From the NCBI RefSeq assembly GCF_000611675.1, contig NZ_JATV01000008.1, forward strand, positions 1-64,000: DNA of 64,000 bases, in the 5' to 3' direction. The notes under the pieces were generated by a model that was given only the letters and a program-made list of their open reading frames with translations, ran no database searches and was not told the DNA's origin. Origin of the DNA: Flavobacterium succinicans LMG 10402 (lineage in GTDB: Bacteria > Bacteroidota > Bacteroidia > Flavobacteriales > Flavobacteriaceae). The translations under genes and the position numbers were made by a program. This document shows, piece after piece, positions 41,019-49,348 of this stretch (its first letter is position 1; each line of letters begins with the position of its first letter).

Positions 41019-42677
41019 TTATTTTTTTATATCTGAAATGATTTTTCCTTTTTCCATGGTGATGTACCTGCTGCATTTAGTTTTCCAATGCGGATTTTTT
41101 GAAGAAACCACGATCGTCCAATGGTGTTTTTCTGAGGTAATAAAATCAATGATCTCATTGGCTGTGGCCTCGTCCATATCATCTGTTGGGTCTTCGTAAA
41201 ACAAAATTTTAGGTTTGCTAACAATACTTCGTGCTAAAAGAATTTTTTGTGCATTTGAGGAAGAAAGTTGCTGTCCTTCTGGGAAAATCAACGTATCAAG
41301 ACCTTTTGGCATTGATTTGATGTATTGTGCAAGTTGCACTCCTTCTAAGGCCCATTTTATATCCTCGTCAGTGCAATTAGGATTATTGAAAATGATATTC
41401 TCTAATATAGTTCCTTCGAAAGGAGTTTCAGTATGAATGATGCCCCCAATTTGAGAGCGGTATTGTTTTAAGTTGATTTTTCTGAAAGTATCATCATTGA
41501 TGTATAATGCACCTTGGGAGGGTTGCAACAATCCAGACAAAATTCTAATTAATGTTGTTTTTCCGGATCCGTTTTTCCCATCTACAAATACGCGTTCTCC
41601 TTGATCTATTTTTAGGTCGATGTCTTTTAAAATTGTACTAACGGTTCCAGGGAATTTTACACTAACCCCTTCTGTAGCCAAGTTGATAGAATGATAGCAT
41701 TTATTGGCTTCATATTTAGTGTCTTCTTCCATGGCTAAATCAGTAACTAATCCAATTTTCTCAACGGCTGTTAACACATCATATACGGTTTCTAAACCTA
41801 ATATAATTTTTTCAACTGAATTGATTACTAATAGAATGATGATTTCGGCAGCCACAAATTGACCAATATTCATTTCTTGAGAAATAACCAAAAAACCACC
41901 AATAGAGAGTAAACTTGCGGTAATGATAACTTTAAAGAAAATTAAATGACTAAATTGTCTTTTTAATACCCCAAAAAGAGATTCTCTATAGTTGAGATAT
42001 TCTGTAGCAAACTTGTCATTTTTTTGTAACGCAAAATCATAATTCAACTCTTTTCTAAAGCTGTAATTATTACGTGCCATTTCTTGTAGCCAGCCAGCTA
42101 CTTTATATTTGTATTTAGAGACTTTTAAACTATTGTCTAATCCAATAAAATAGGAATATTTAAAAATTAAATACAATAAAATGATAAGCAAAACCCCCAA
42201 CATAATGAAGTAAGGATGATAAAACGAAAGCAATAGGATACCAAATAAAATTTGAAGCAAAGCAGCCGAAAAATCAATCAATAATTTTGAAGTTCCTTTT
42301 TGAATGGTCATGGTATCAAAAAAGCGATTGGCTAATTCTGGTGGGTAGGTATCGTTTAATTCTTCAAATTTAATTCTTGGGATACGCGCTGCAAATTCAA
42401 AAGAAGAACGAACAAATATTTTTTGTTGTAAGTTTTCGGTAATTCGGAGTTGCATTAAAGAGAGAATACCTACCAATGCCACACCGATTACTACCACCAC
42501 CACCAAGACGATCCAAGACACGGTTACACGTCCAGATTGTATAAAATTGATGATAGCTTGTATGCCTAATGGAAGAGATAAACTTACTAATCCTGCAAAA
42601 ATGGAGTAAAAGAAAATTTGATAAACGTCTTTTTTGTCTAACAGTAATAATTTATAATAGCGTTGTAGTGGTGTCAT
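41019..42677 (-). CDS. ABC exporter (permease-ATPase fusion) with degenerate ATPase motifs
   Basis: A 552-aa type I exporter half-transporter with six predicted TM helices in residues 20-310, then an ATP-binding domain. Walker A is intact (GKNGSGKTT, 367-375). The signature reads LSSSN (471-475) instead of LSGGQ. Walker B reads FYEDP with Glu495-Asp496 in the place of Asp-Glu. The H-loop position holds Ser526/Lys527 (VVSSKNP) instead of His. There is no C39 peptidase domain. It is presumably the pump of the TolC/HlyD system, but its ATPase may be slow or regulatory. It overlaps the TetR gene stop by one base. Confidence 0.9.
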   Translation of the reverse strand: MTPLQRYYKLLLLDKKDVYQIFFYSIFAGLVSLSLPLGIQAIINFIQSGRVTVSWIVLVVVVVIGVALVGILSLMQLRITENLQQKIFVRSSFEFAARIPRIKFEELNDTYPPELANRFFDTMTIQKGTSKLLIDFSAALLQILFGILLLSFYHPYFIMLGVLLIILLYLIFKYSYFIGLDNSLKVSKYKYKVAGWLQEMARNNYSFRKELNYDFALQKNDKFATEYLNYRESLFGVLKRQFSHLIFFKVIITASLLSIGGFLVISQEMNIGQFVAAEIIILLVINSVEKIILGLETVYDVLTAVEKIGLVTDLAMEEDTKYEANKCYHSINLATEGVSVKFPGTVSTILKDIDLKIDQGERVFVDGKNGSGKTTLIRILSGLLQPSQGALYINDDTFRKINLKQYRSQIGGIIHTETPFEGTILENIIFNNPNCTDEDIKWALEGVQLAQYIKSMPKGLDTLIFPEGQQLSSSNAQKILLARSIVSKPKILFYEDPTDDMDEATANEIIDFITSEKHHWTIVVSSKNPHWKTKCSRYITMEKGKIISDIKK

Positions 42678-43354
42678 TAGTTGTGTTTTAAAAGACTTGT
42701 AATTAAGTGAATATAAAAATCAGCTGGGCTTATTTGGGCGTTACAATTGGTAATTGTTTTAAGATGATTCATCAAAAAATGTTGATGGCTTGAACCCTCA
42801 AAAAGCGAAGAAGCCAAACTTTTTGCAAATGGATATTTTGGGTCAACCTCTTCAATCATCTGAATTACTCGATTGATTAACCGTTTGTAAATCAAAAAAA
42901 AGCCTTCTTTGTTTTCTTCGTCTACCTCTTTAGTGTGAATCGATTTAGTGAATTCTTGAATAATAATCTGATTCAAGATATATTCGTTAATGTGTGTTGT
43001 AGAGGTGTCATCTTCTACTTTTTCAGTGATTACCTGTATCGCTTTGATGAGTTTATCCATTGGATTGATAATGTTGTTGGTCGCAAATACCAAACGGTAT
43101 TCCACCCAGCTCCAATACCAAGATGATAAATATACCAATAATTTATGCTTGTTTTCGAAATAGCGGTAAATAGAGCTTTCATTCGATCCTATTAGTTCCC
43201 CTAGTTTTTTAAAAGTAAATTCTTCAAAACCAATTTCGTGTATCAATAAAATACTATGTTGAATGATTTTTTTTCCTAAAACGGATGTCTCAGGATCTTT
43301 AACATATACTTTATGATTGATTTGAATTTTTATATTGTTTAAAATGCTGTCCAT
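42677..43354 (-). CDS. TetR/AcrR family regulator
   Basis: A 225-aa protein. The N-terminal HTH is HSILLIHEIGFEEFTFKKLGELIGSNESSIYRYFENKHKLLVYL (in parts: FTFKKLGELIG, ESSIYRYFENKHKLL). The ligand-binding part is helical and ends with LITSLLKHN. It is the first gene of the exporter operon and shares a base with the transporter gene (ATGA-type overlap), so it most likely controls its own operon. The effector is unknown. Confidence 0.88.
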   Translation of the reverse strand: MDSILNNIKIQINHKVYVKDPETSVLGKKIIQHSILLIHEIGFEEFTFKKLGELIGSNESSIYRYFENKHKLLVYLSSWYWSWVEYRLVFATNNIINPMDKLIKAIQVITEKVEDDTSTTHINEYILNQIIIQEFTKSIHTKEVDEENKEGFFLIYKRLINRVIQMIEEVDPKYPFAKSLASSLFEGSSHQHFLMNHLKTITNCNAQISPADFYIHLITSLLKHN

Positions 43355-43508
43355 TTTTTTAATTTACTATCAGTATTTAGTATTGTACTTTTGTTTTATT
43401 TGGGGCTATTTATAGTAAGAGAATAATTTTATGAAAGTGGGTTGGTTAATGCATAGCTAACACTTTCAATAAACCTTAGTTCATTCTGTTTTAGAAAAAA
43501 GGAGAGAA

Positions 43509-44153
43509 TTAAAAGTTAATTCTAAATCCAAAATTCATGTTTTCTTGAAGATTCATAGGCACTCGAATTGGATTGTCTTTTAGGTCCAGTTCTTGTAAAT
43601 GTTGTAAGCCTTTGAGTTCTTTAGGAATTTCTTTGAAGCGATTTTGGTTCAAATACAACTGCGCTAAATTTTTTAGTAAAGCAATTTGACTGGGTAATTG
43701 GTCCAAATTATTGTTTTCTAAATGCAACATCGTTAAATTGGGTAATTTGGCTAAAGCTTCAATAGATTGCGGTAAATTCAAGTAGTCGTACTCATTAAGA
43801 TAGACCTCTTCTAAGCTTTTTATGGTACTAATTTCTTCTGGCACTTTTTTAAAATCGTTACCACTCAATTCCAGTACTTTGAGTTTTTTTAAGCTAAGGA
43901 CTCCTTTTGGTAAAGTTTTTAACTGATTGTTGTTTAAGTTAAGATATTCAAGATTTTTAAATTTTATCCAAACAGGAGAATCTACATTTATTTTTTGATT
44001 ACTCAAGTTCAAGCGGTATACTTTTTCAGGCTCTTTAATGGCTTTTTCCCAGCTGGTATACACTTTTTTTTGCAGAAGTGAATCCTTCGTTTGTCCCCAA
44101 CTCAGTTGTAAACCAACAGCTAACAGGATAATGATTTTTACAAATAGTTTCAT
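43509..44153 (-). CDS. Secreted leucine-rich repeat protein
   Basis: A 214-aa protein with signal peptide MKLFVKIIILLAVGLQLSWG. About six 23-residue LRRs follow, such as LEYLNLNNNQLKTLPKGVLSL, LKVLELSGNDFKKVPEEISTI, LTMLHLENNNLDQLPSQIALL and LAQLYLNQNRFKEIPKELKGL. No C-terminal T9SS sorting domain is visible. It probably mediates protein binding at the envelope, partner unknown. It is preceded by a −7 box at 44206-44213. Confidence 0.9.
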   Translation of the reverse strand: MKLFVKIIILLAVGLQLSWGQTKDSLLQKKVYTSWEKAIKEPEKVYRLNLSNQKINVDSPVWIKFKNLEYLNLNNNQLKTLPKGVLSLKKLKVLELSGNDFKKVPEEISTIKSLEEVYLNEYDYLNLPQSIEALAKLPNLTMLHLENNNLDQLPSQIALLKNLAQLYLNQNRFKEIPKELKGLQHLQELDLKDNPIRVPMNLQENMNFGFRINF

Positions 44154-44205
44154 AGTGATCGTTTTATTGTGAGTATTCTGGTTTTGGTATTGAAATAATT
44201 ATCAA

Positions 44206-44213
44206 CAAAAGTA
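44206..44213 (-). promoter_or_regulatory. −7 box TACTTTTG for the LRR gene
   Basis: Perfect TAnnTTTG on the minus strand, 53 bases upstream of the ATG. Confidence 0.6.
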
Positions 44214-44342
44214 ATAGTAATACTTTTAATTTTGTTTTATTTAACGTTTAATTAAGATTTGGTTGTGCTGTCAAATTGTAGGTTCAGTTTTTTGTTTTAG
44301 GAACCAAAAAAGTTATCTTAGAGGGATAAAAAAACAAGTAGT

Positions 44343-45626
44343 ATGGGTAAATATGTTACCGCACAAGAAGCTGTAAAAATTGTACAATCGAACGACAGAG
44401 TCTATGTACATGCGGCCGGTGCAACACCAAATTGGTTAACACAGTGTTTAACGGATAGAGCTTCAGAACTTCGAAATGTCGAGATTTGTCATTTGCATAC
44501 CGAAGGTCCAGCTCCTTATGCCGATCCTCAATATACCGATAGTTTTCATGTGAATTCCTTTTTTATAGGTCAAAATGTACGGCATACTTTGGCTGCAGGA
44601 AACGGTTCTTATACCCCAGTTTTTTTGAGTGAATTGCCTAGATTGTTTCGAAAAAGGGTTGTGCCGCTTGATGTGGTATTCATTCAGGTTTCTCCACCGG
44701 ATCAACACGGTTATTGTTCATTAGGGGTCTCGGTCGAAGCCGCAGTGGCTGCCATCGAAAGTGCTAAAACCGTTATTGCTCAAGTAAACGTAAACATGCC
44801 TAGGACTTTTGGTGATGGTATTTTGCACGTAGCAGAGATTGATTATTTGGTGGCCTACGATTGTCCGATACATGAGAAAAAAGAAGAACAAATTACACCA
44901 TTAGAATCCAAAATAGGTGCCTATATCGCATCCTTGATCGAAGATAAAAGTACGCTTCAACTCGGTATCGGATCAATTCCAAACGCGGCTTTGGCCAATT
45001 TAATGAATCACAAAGATCTAGGATTGCATACTGAAATGTTTTCTGATGGTGTCATTGATTTGATCGAAAGCAATGTTATCAATTGTAATTACAAAGGGGT
45101 AACACGCGGTAGGGTTTTATCCACTTTTATGTTGGGATCAAAACGCCTCTATGATTTTGCCAATGATAATCCTTTTATTGAATTAAGAGAATCTTCTTAT
45201 GTAAATGACACAGCCAAAATCAGGAGAAATCCAAAAATGGTAGCCATCAACTCGGCCATCGAAGTAGACATTACAGGTCAGGTTTGTGCCGATTCTATTG
45301 GGGCCAATATGTATTCTGGAGTAGGAGGGCAGATGGATTTTGTGAGAGGAGCTGCTTTGAGTGAGGGTGGAAAGGCCATTATCGCCCTGCCTTCAGTCAC
45401 CAAAAAAGGAGCGAGTCGTATTGTCCCTTTTTTAAAACAAGGAGCAGGCGTAGTTTCTACACGTTCGCATGTGCAATACATTATTACAGAAAATGGTATT
45501 GCTGATTTATATGGAAAAACGCTCAAGCAAAGAGCGGATCAAATGATTAAAATTGCCCATCCAGATCATCAAGAGTCGATCGATAAAGCTTATTTTGAAT
45601 TGCTCAAACAATCACGAGCGCAGTGA
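44343..45626 (+). CDS. Acetyl-CoA hydrolase/transferase family protein (4-hydroxybutyrate CoA-transferase-like)
   Basis: A 427-aa family I CoA-transferase. AGATPNWLTQCLTDRA, QVSPPDQHGYCSLGVSVEAA, LQLGIGSIPNAALANL, HTEMFSDGVIDLIE (region of the catalytic Glu) and GVGGQMDFVRGAALSEGGKAIIALPS are typical of the acetyl-CoA hydrolase/4-hydroxybutyrate CoA-transferase group. It moves CoA between acetate and a short acyl acid in the cytoplasm; the acyl substrate is not determined. It is monocistronic with a strong terminator. Confidence 0.92.
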   Translation: MGKYVTAQEAVKIVQSNDRVYVHAAGATPNWLTQCLTDRASELRNVEICHLHTEGPAPYADPQYTDSFHVNSFFIGQNVRHTLAAGNGSYTPVFLSELPRLFRKRVVPLDVVFIQVSPPDQHGYCSLGVSVEAAVAAIESAKTVIAQVNVNMPRTFGDGILHVAEIDYLVAYDCPIHEKKEEQITPLESKIGAYIASLIEDKSTLQLGIGSIPNAALANLMNHKDLGLHTEMFSDGVIDLIESNVINCNYKGVTRGRVLSTFMLGSKRLYDFANDNPFIELRESSYVNDTAKIRRNPKMVAINSAIEVDITGQVCADSIGANMYSGVGGQMDFVRGAALSEGGKAIIALPSVTKKGASRIVPFLKQGAGVVSTRSHVQYIITENGIADLYGKTLKQRADQMIKIAHPDHQESIDKAYFELLKQSRAQ

Positions 45627-45664
45627 GTTTTTTAGGTGTTTATTGAGGTCTTTTAGGTATAGTC

Positions 45665-45710
45665 AAAAATTAGCTAGAGGCACGCCTAGGTGGCCACTAG
45701 CTAATTTTTA
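45665..45710 (+). terminator. Terminator with 13-bp perfect stem
   Basis: AAAAATTAGCTAG pairs with CTAGCTAATTTTT around a 19-base loop that itself contains GGCACGCC/GGTGGCC pairing possibilities. Confidence 0.8.
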
Positions 45711-45743
45711 ATCGTTATATAAAAACCAAAAGCTATAAATAAT

Positions 45744-45751
45744 TATATTTG
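45744..45751 (+). promoter_or_regulatory. −7 box TATATTTG for tatA
   Basis: Perfect TAnnTTTG, 17 bases before the tatA ATG. Confidence 0.65.
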
Positions 45752-45767
45752 TGCAAAAATCAACCTT

Positions 45768-46163
45768 ATGTTTGGAATTGGAGGAGGAGAACTCATTTTT
45801 ATATTGTTTATTGTATTAATGTTATTTGGTTCTGACAAAGTTCCCGAAATGGCGCGTACTATGGGCAAAGCCATGGCACAGCTAAAACATGCCACTAACG
45901 ATATTAAAAACGAAATTCAAAAAGGAGCCGAAGCCAATGGCTTAGACCAAAAGTCATTATCGGATTTAACTGGAGGATTTAATGCCGAAATTGAAAAAGC
46001 CAAACAAAGTCTATTGGGTGATTCAACAAATTCGATCACAAACCTTGCCAACGACATTACTTCTGAAATCAATCAAGCAGCAAAAAGTACTGTAGCTGAT
46101 GCAAAAGAGAGTGCTGATGCAATCAATAATCAAGCTGAAGGCCCTGTAAAAAGACAAATGTAA
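45768..46163 (+). CDS. tatA: Sec-independent protein translocase subunit TatA/E
   Basis: A 131-aa membrane protein. One TM helix (GGGELIFILFIVLMLFG, about residues 4-21) is followed by the FGxxKxPE hinge (FGSDKVPEMARTMGKAM) and an amphipathic helix. The tail is long, acidic and polar (to residue 131), longer than E. coli TatA (89 aa). It forms the translocation pore of the twin-arginine pathway. TatC is not in this window. Its stop codon overlaps the ATG of the PAP2 gene by one base. Confidence 0.93.
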   Translation: MFGIGGGELIFILFIVLMLFGSDKVPEMARTMGKAMAQLKHATNDIKNEIQKGAEANGLDQKSLSDLTGGFNAEIEKAKQSLLGDSTNSITNLANDITSEINQAAKSTVADAKESADAINNQAEGPVKRQM

Positions 46164-46735
46164 TGTTAGAAAAATTAGAAGCGTTAGATGTTCAATTATT
46201 TGTTTTTTTAAATAGTTTAGGTTCTGAAAGTTTTGATGGTTTATGGTTAATTGTCACCAAACAAGTTACTTGGATTCCTCTTTTTGTCCTTTTTTTATAT
46301 CTTATTTATAAAAAAATAGGCATCAAACAGACCTTAATCTTATTCTTGTTTGTATTCGTTTTATTGACCATCACTGACCAAACCGCCAATTTTTTCAAAA
46401 ATACTTTCGAGCGTTTGCGTCCTTGCAACAATACCGATATCAACTCCTTTATACGAGTAGTACAGGTACGAAATTCTTTTAGTTTTTACTCCGGTCATGC
46501 AACAAATTCAATTGCAATTGTTGCCTTTTTGTTTTTGATTTTAAGAAAACAGTATCGCTTTTTTGGAGTGTTTTTTCTGTGGCCACTAATCTTCGCTTAC
46601 AGTCGTATTTACCTTGGGTTGCATTATCCATTGGATATATTGACGGGTTACGCTTTTGGAATAGGGTTTAGCTTCATCGTATACAAAATATACAAAGTGT
46701 TGCAAAAAAAGTATTTTCCAGTGGTTTATTTGTAG
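46163..46735 (+). CDS. PAP2 superfamily membrane phosphatase
   Basis: A 190-aa integral membrane phosphatase with about five TM helices. The three PAP2 signature motifs are present: KNTFERLRPC (KxxxxxxRP), FYSGHATNS (PSGH-type) and SRIYLGLHYPLDI (SRxxxxxHxxxD). It probably acts on lipid or undecaprenyl phosphates at the cytoplasmic membrane. It is translationally coupled to tatA (TAATG overlap). Confidence 0.93.
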   Translation: MLEKLEALDVQLFVFLNSLGSESFDGLWLIVTKQVTWIPLFVLFLYLIYKKIGIKQTLILFLFVFVLLTITDQTANFFKNTFERLRPCNNTDINSFIRVVQVRNSFSFYSGHATNSIAIVAFLFLILRKQYRFFGVFFLWPLIFAYSRIYLGLHYPLDILTGYAFGIGFSFIVYKIYKVLQKKYFPVVYL

Positions 46736-46786
46736 CTTAATCCAGCTGTACATTACAATCTTTAGGCTTGAAATTGTTTTTTTATT

Positions 46787-46877
46787 GGCCCCAAAAAGAG
46801 CTTCTTTTAGTCGCTTTTTTTGGACCATAAAAAATACATTTCAACCCCAAAGGATTTTCATTCCCATCTGGGCTAAA
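46787..46877 (+). repeat. Structured dispersed repeat, diverged copy D
   Basis: The right arm reads AAAGGATTTTCATTCCCATCTGGGCTAA, matching copy A (AAGGATGCCGCTTCCATCAGGGCTAA, in parts) at its ends. The outer helix would be CCCA (46790-46793) / TGGG (46869-46872). The middle is A/T-rich and without a strong hairpin, so this copy looks degenerate. Confidence 0.5.
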
Positions 46878-46900
46878 AGAGGTTTGCCACACGAGGGTAT

Positions 46901-47542
46901 TTATAAAACTCGACTTACTGTTAAACCATCTCTAATTGGGAGCAACACTGTTTCAACTCTTGGGTCATCCGCCAAACGTTTGTTGTATTCTAATAATACT
47001 TTGGTACTCATGTCCTTTTCTTGCAAAGGCTCTACCACTTTGCCACTCCACAATACATTGTCCGACAAAATAATGCCTCCAGTATTCATTTTCGGAACAA
47101 TAAGCTCAAAATAATTCAAATAATTTTCTTTATCGGCATCAATAAACACCAAATCAAATTTTAAATCAATCGTTGGGATAATGTTTACGCCTTCTCCTAA
47201 ATGCTGCACGATTTGAGCGCCCCAAGCCGATTTGTCAAAATGTTTGCGTTGAAAATCAACCAGTTCTTCTTTAATATCTATCGTGTGCAATTGACCGTCT
47301 TTTTGCATGCCTTCACACAAACACAAAGCAGAATAGCCGGTATAAGTACCAATCTCAAGAATATTTTTTGGTCGAATCAACTTCGAAAGCATGCTCAATA
47401 CTCTTCCTTGAAAATGGCCACTGAGCATTCTGGGCAATAAAATTTTTTGATACGTCTCCTTGTTCAATGCCGCCAAGTGTGCGGGTTCTTTTTCGGAATG
47501 TTGTTCAATATAGTCCTCTAAATCTTGAGATAGAAAATGCAT
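46901..47542 (-). CDS. SAM-dependent O-methyltransferase (caffeoyl-CoA OMT type)
   Basis: A 213-aa Methyltransf_3 protein. LEIGTYTGYSALCL is motif I, DGQLHTIDIKEELV motif II, FDLVFIDADKENYLNYFEL the metal-binding D-x-D-K region, and TGGIILSDNVLWSGKVVEP the second metal site. Family members methylate catechol-like hydroxyls using divalent metal. The substrate is unknown. A −7 box lies 26 bases upstream. Confidence 0.93.
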   Translation of the reverse strand: MHFLSQDLEDYIEQHSEKEPAHLAALNKETYQKILLPRMLSGHFQGRVLSMLSKLIRPKNILEIGTYTGYSALCLCEGMQKDGQLHTIDIKEELVDFQRKHFDKSAWGAQIVQHLGEGVNIIPTIDLKFDLVFIDADKENYLNYFELIVPKMNTGGIILSDNVLWSGKVVEPLQEKDMSTKVLLEYNKRLADDPRVETVLLPIRDGLTVSRVL

Positions 47543-47849
47543 CTTTGTTATTTTTTGGTTTTAGTCACAAAGGTATCATTTTGTAGATTGGGATACAAAA
47601 AAGCCTTTAGATTAGTCAGGGCAAACGCATGAGTTAATTTTCAACACGAATTTCACTAATGAGCATGAATTCTTGATAACCAAAACAGACTATTTTCGTT
47701 TATTAAACAAAAATTATGATCCGTGATAACTATAATCGAATAGTACTTACAATTATTTTGGTCTCCAAATCTGAGAAATCTATGTCAGATTGTTTTTTTT
47801 GAAACTGCCCTGTTAGATTACTGCATCCAAGCTCTTGTTAATGCCAACA
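47543..47849. other. 307-bp gap with degenerate repeat remnants
   Basis: Besides the O-methyltransferase promoter (47568-47575) it holds AACACGAATTTCACTAATGAG and AAATCTGAGAAATCTATGTCAGATT, worn-down versions of the short intergenic repeats seen near 35460 and 36340. No gene is visible. Confidence 0.5.
47568..47575 (-). promoter_or_regulatory. −7 box TACCTTTG for the O-methyltransferase
   Basis: Perfect TAnnTTTG on the minus strand, 26 bases upstream of the ATG at 47542. Confidence 0.65.
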
Positions 47850-48605
47850 CTAGAATAAAGCGATTCCTTTAGTTGCATTTGTTTTTTGTTTGGGAAGTGT
47901 TGCTTTTTTGCCTTTTGTGCTAGGGGTTTTGACTGCAGTTGCTACTAGTAATGCACCAGCATTGTATTGAGTGTTGATTTCGTCATAGGATAAGGCCACA
48001 TTGTAAATTTTTAATTCATCAATATCAGCATTGATACTTACCAAGGAATTAATATTTCCAATTTTGAATACAGATCCCAAGGTGTTTCTGTTGGGCGCAT
48101 TAAAATTTTCGATCAAAATCCCATTTCTGTAAATGCTAGCAGTAGTGCCATCATATACATAAACGTAATGGTACCATACTTCTGCAGCAAGTGGTAAATC
48201 GGTGATAAAATCATTTTTGTACCCCCAAGACGCAACGTTCAATGCCGATTCATTAGTAGTGGTTCCTTGATGGATCAGACCGCAGTATTGATTGTTAGCG
48301 GCAGCTCCATAGCCCCAAATATAATTGGAATTACTGATGTCGTTAAATTTAATCCAAATCGAAATAGTTCTTGAAGCAGAAGATTGCGGAAGATTTCCAA
48401 TATTAGCGGAGAGACTTTGTTGGTTTAAGCGAATCGCTTTTTTATCTATTCCCGAACGATCCTTTACATATTGTACCGTACCGTTAAATGTAGCCGTTTG
48501 ATCTTTGTTTACTAAAGAGGCATCAAATTCAAAAAGATGAATAGGGTTTTGAGCGCTAGTGATTAACACAAAAAAAATAAAAATGAGGGCTAAGTCTCTT
48601 TTCAT
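47850..48605 (-). CDS. Secreted LamG (concanavalin-like) domain protein
   Basis: A 251-aa protein with signal peptide MKRDLALIFIFFVLITSAQ. A single LamG/laminin-G-3 jelly roll (about residues 25-220) follows, with RTISIWIKFNDISNSNYIWGYG, WYHYVYVYDGTTASIYRNG and ADIDELKIYNVALSYDEINTQYN. A basic Lys/Thr-rich tail ends the protein. It is likely a carbohydrate-binding envelope or secreted protein, ligand unknown. The ATG at 48605 is used rather than a TTG six bases upstream. Confidence 0.85.
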   Translation of the reverse strand: MKRDLALIFIFFVLITSAQNPIHLFEFDASLVNKDQTATFNGTVQYVKDRSGIDKKAIRLNQQSLSANIGNLPQSSASRTISIWIKFNDISNSNYIWGYGAAANNQYCGLIHQGTTTNESALNVASWGYKNDFITDLPLAAEVWYHYVYVYDGTTASIYRNGILIENFNAPNRNTLGSVFKIGNINSLVSINADIDELKIYNVALSYDEINTQYNAGALLVATAVKTPSTKGKKATLPKQKTNATKGIALF

Positions 48606-48743
48606 AATCAAAGGAATTTGGCGTGAATTGTGAATTTACTGCTAATCTAAAGGCTTTATTTTGGGATTAAAAATTTTGACGATGAAGGGTAGTATTTACT
48701 CGTTTAATTTCTTTTTTTACGCTAAATATTTTTTTTCAGATAT

Positions 48744-48770
48744 AAAAAAAACCACTTAAAAAGTGGTTTT
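48744..48770 (-). terminator. Terminator of the YceI-porin-YceI operon
   Basis: Perfect 10-bp stem AAAACCACTT / AAGTGGTTTT with an AAA loop. Read on the minus strand it ends in a T-run, 23 bases past the last stop codon. Confidence 0.8.
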
Positions 48771-48792
48771 AAAATTATGTATAGTGTAAATG

Positions 48793-49344
48793 CTAATTTT
48801 TGTAAAGATTGAAGTTAACCAAAATTTGATCCTCTACTTTAATCAAACCAGCCATTTTAACTGGAGCCGTTAGACCAACGTCTGAAAAGTTAAAAGCTAT
48901 TGTTCCATAAATTTTGTTGTTATTACTTTTAAGTAAAAAATCTTTGTAGAATCTGTTTTTGTTAGTGATGCAAAAGTTTAAATCGCATTTGAAATTACTG
49001 CCAAAGGGTCTTATGTTAGATAACGTTACAAAACTCGAAGGGAACTGATTTACTTTAACGGTTGATTGTAGATCTTTAGTCATTATTTTATTTCCACAAT
49101 CAAATTTCACCATTGGAATTTCGGCTTTGATACTGTTTTTAGTAGCAATATTCAAAAAAATGGTGTCGTTCTTGGAGAAAGTGGTACTGCAATTGTACTT
49201 GCCTACAGTAGAATGACCAGTGATGCTAATTTCAATTTTATTGATAATAAGGGAGGGATCATTTGTATGAAAATTGGGCGTAGCACTTCCCAAAAAAAAG
49301 AGAAATACTACGCTCAAAAAACCTATTATTATTCTTTTATTCAT
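48793..49344 (-). CDS. YceI-like protein, second of the operon
   Basis: A 183-aa exported protein (signal peptide about 1-22, ending GSATPN). It is a diverged YceI-like lipocalin fold: SITGHSTVGKYNCSTTFSKND resembles the VxGxS...G strand, and FPSSFVTLSNIRPFG and LTAPVKMAGLIKVEDQILVNFNLYKN are the closing strands. YceI proteins bind polyisoprenoid chains in a hydrophobic cavity. Extra cysteines (Cys53, Cys80-region, Cys117/Cys124-region) set it apart from the first YceI of the operon. It sits 4 bases after the porin stop codon. Confidence 0.75.
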   Translation of the reverse strand: MNKRIIIGFLSVVFLFFLGSATPNFHTNDPSLIINKIEISITGHSTVGKYNCSTTFSKNDTIFLNIATKNSIKAEIPMVKFDCGNKIMTKDLQSTVKVNQFPSSFVTLSNIRPFGSNFKCDLNFCITNKNRFYKDFLLKSNNNKIYGTIAFNFSDVGLTAPVKMAGLIKVEDQILVNFNLYKN

Positions 49345-49348
49345 TGAA

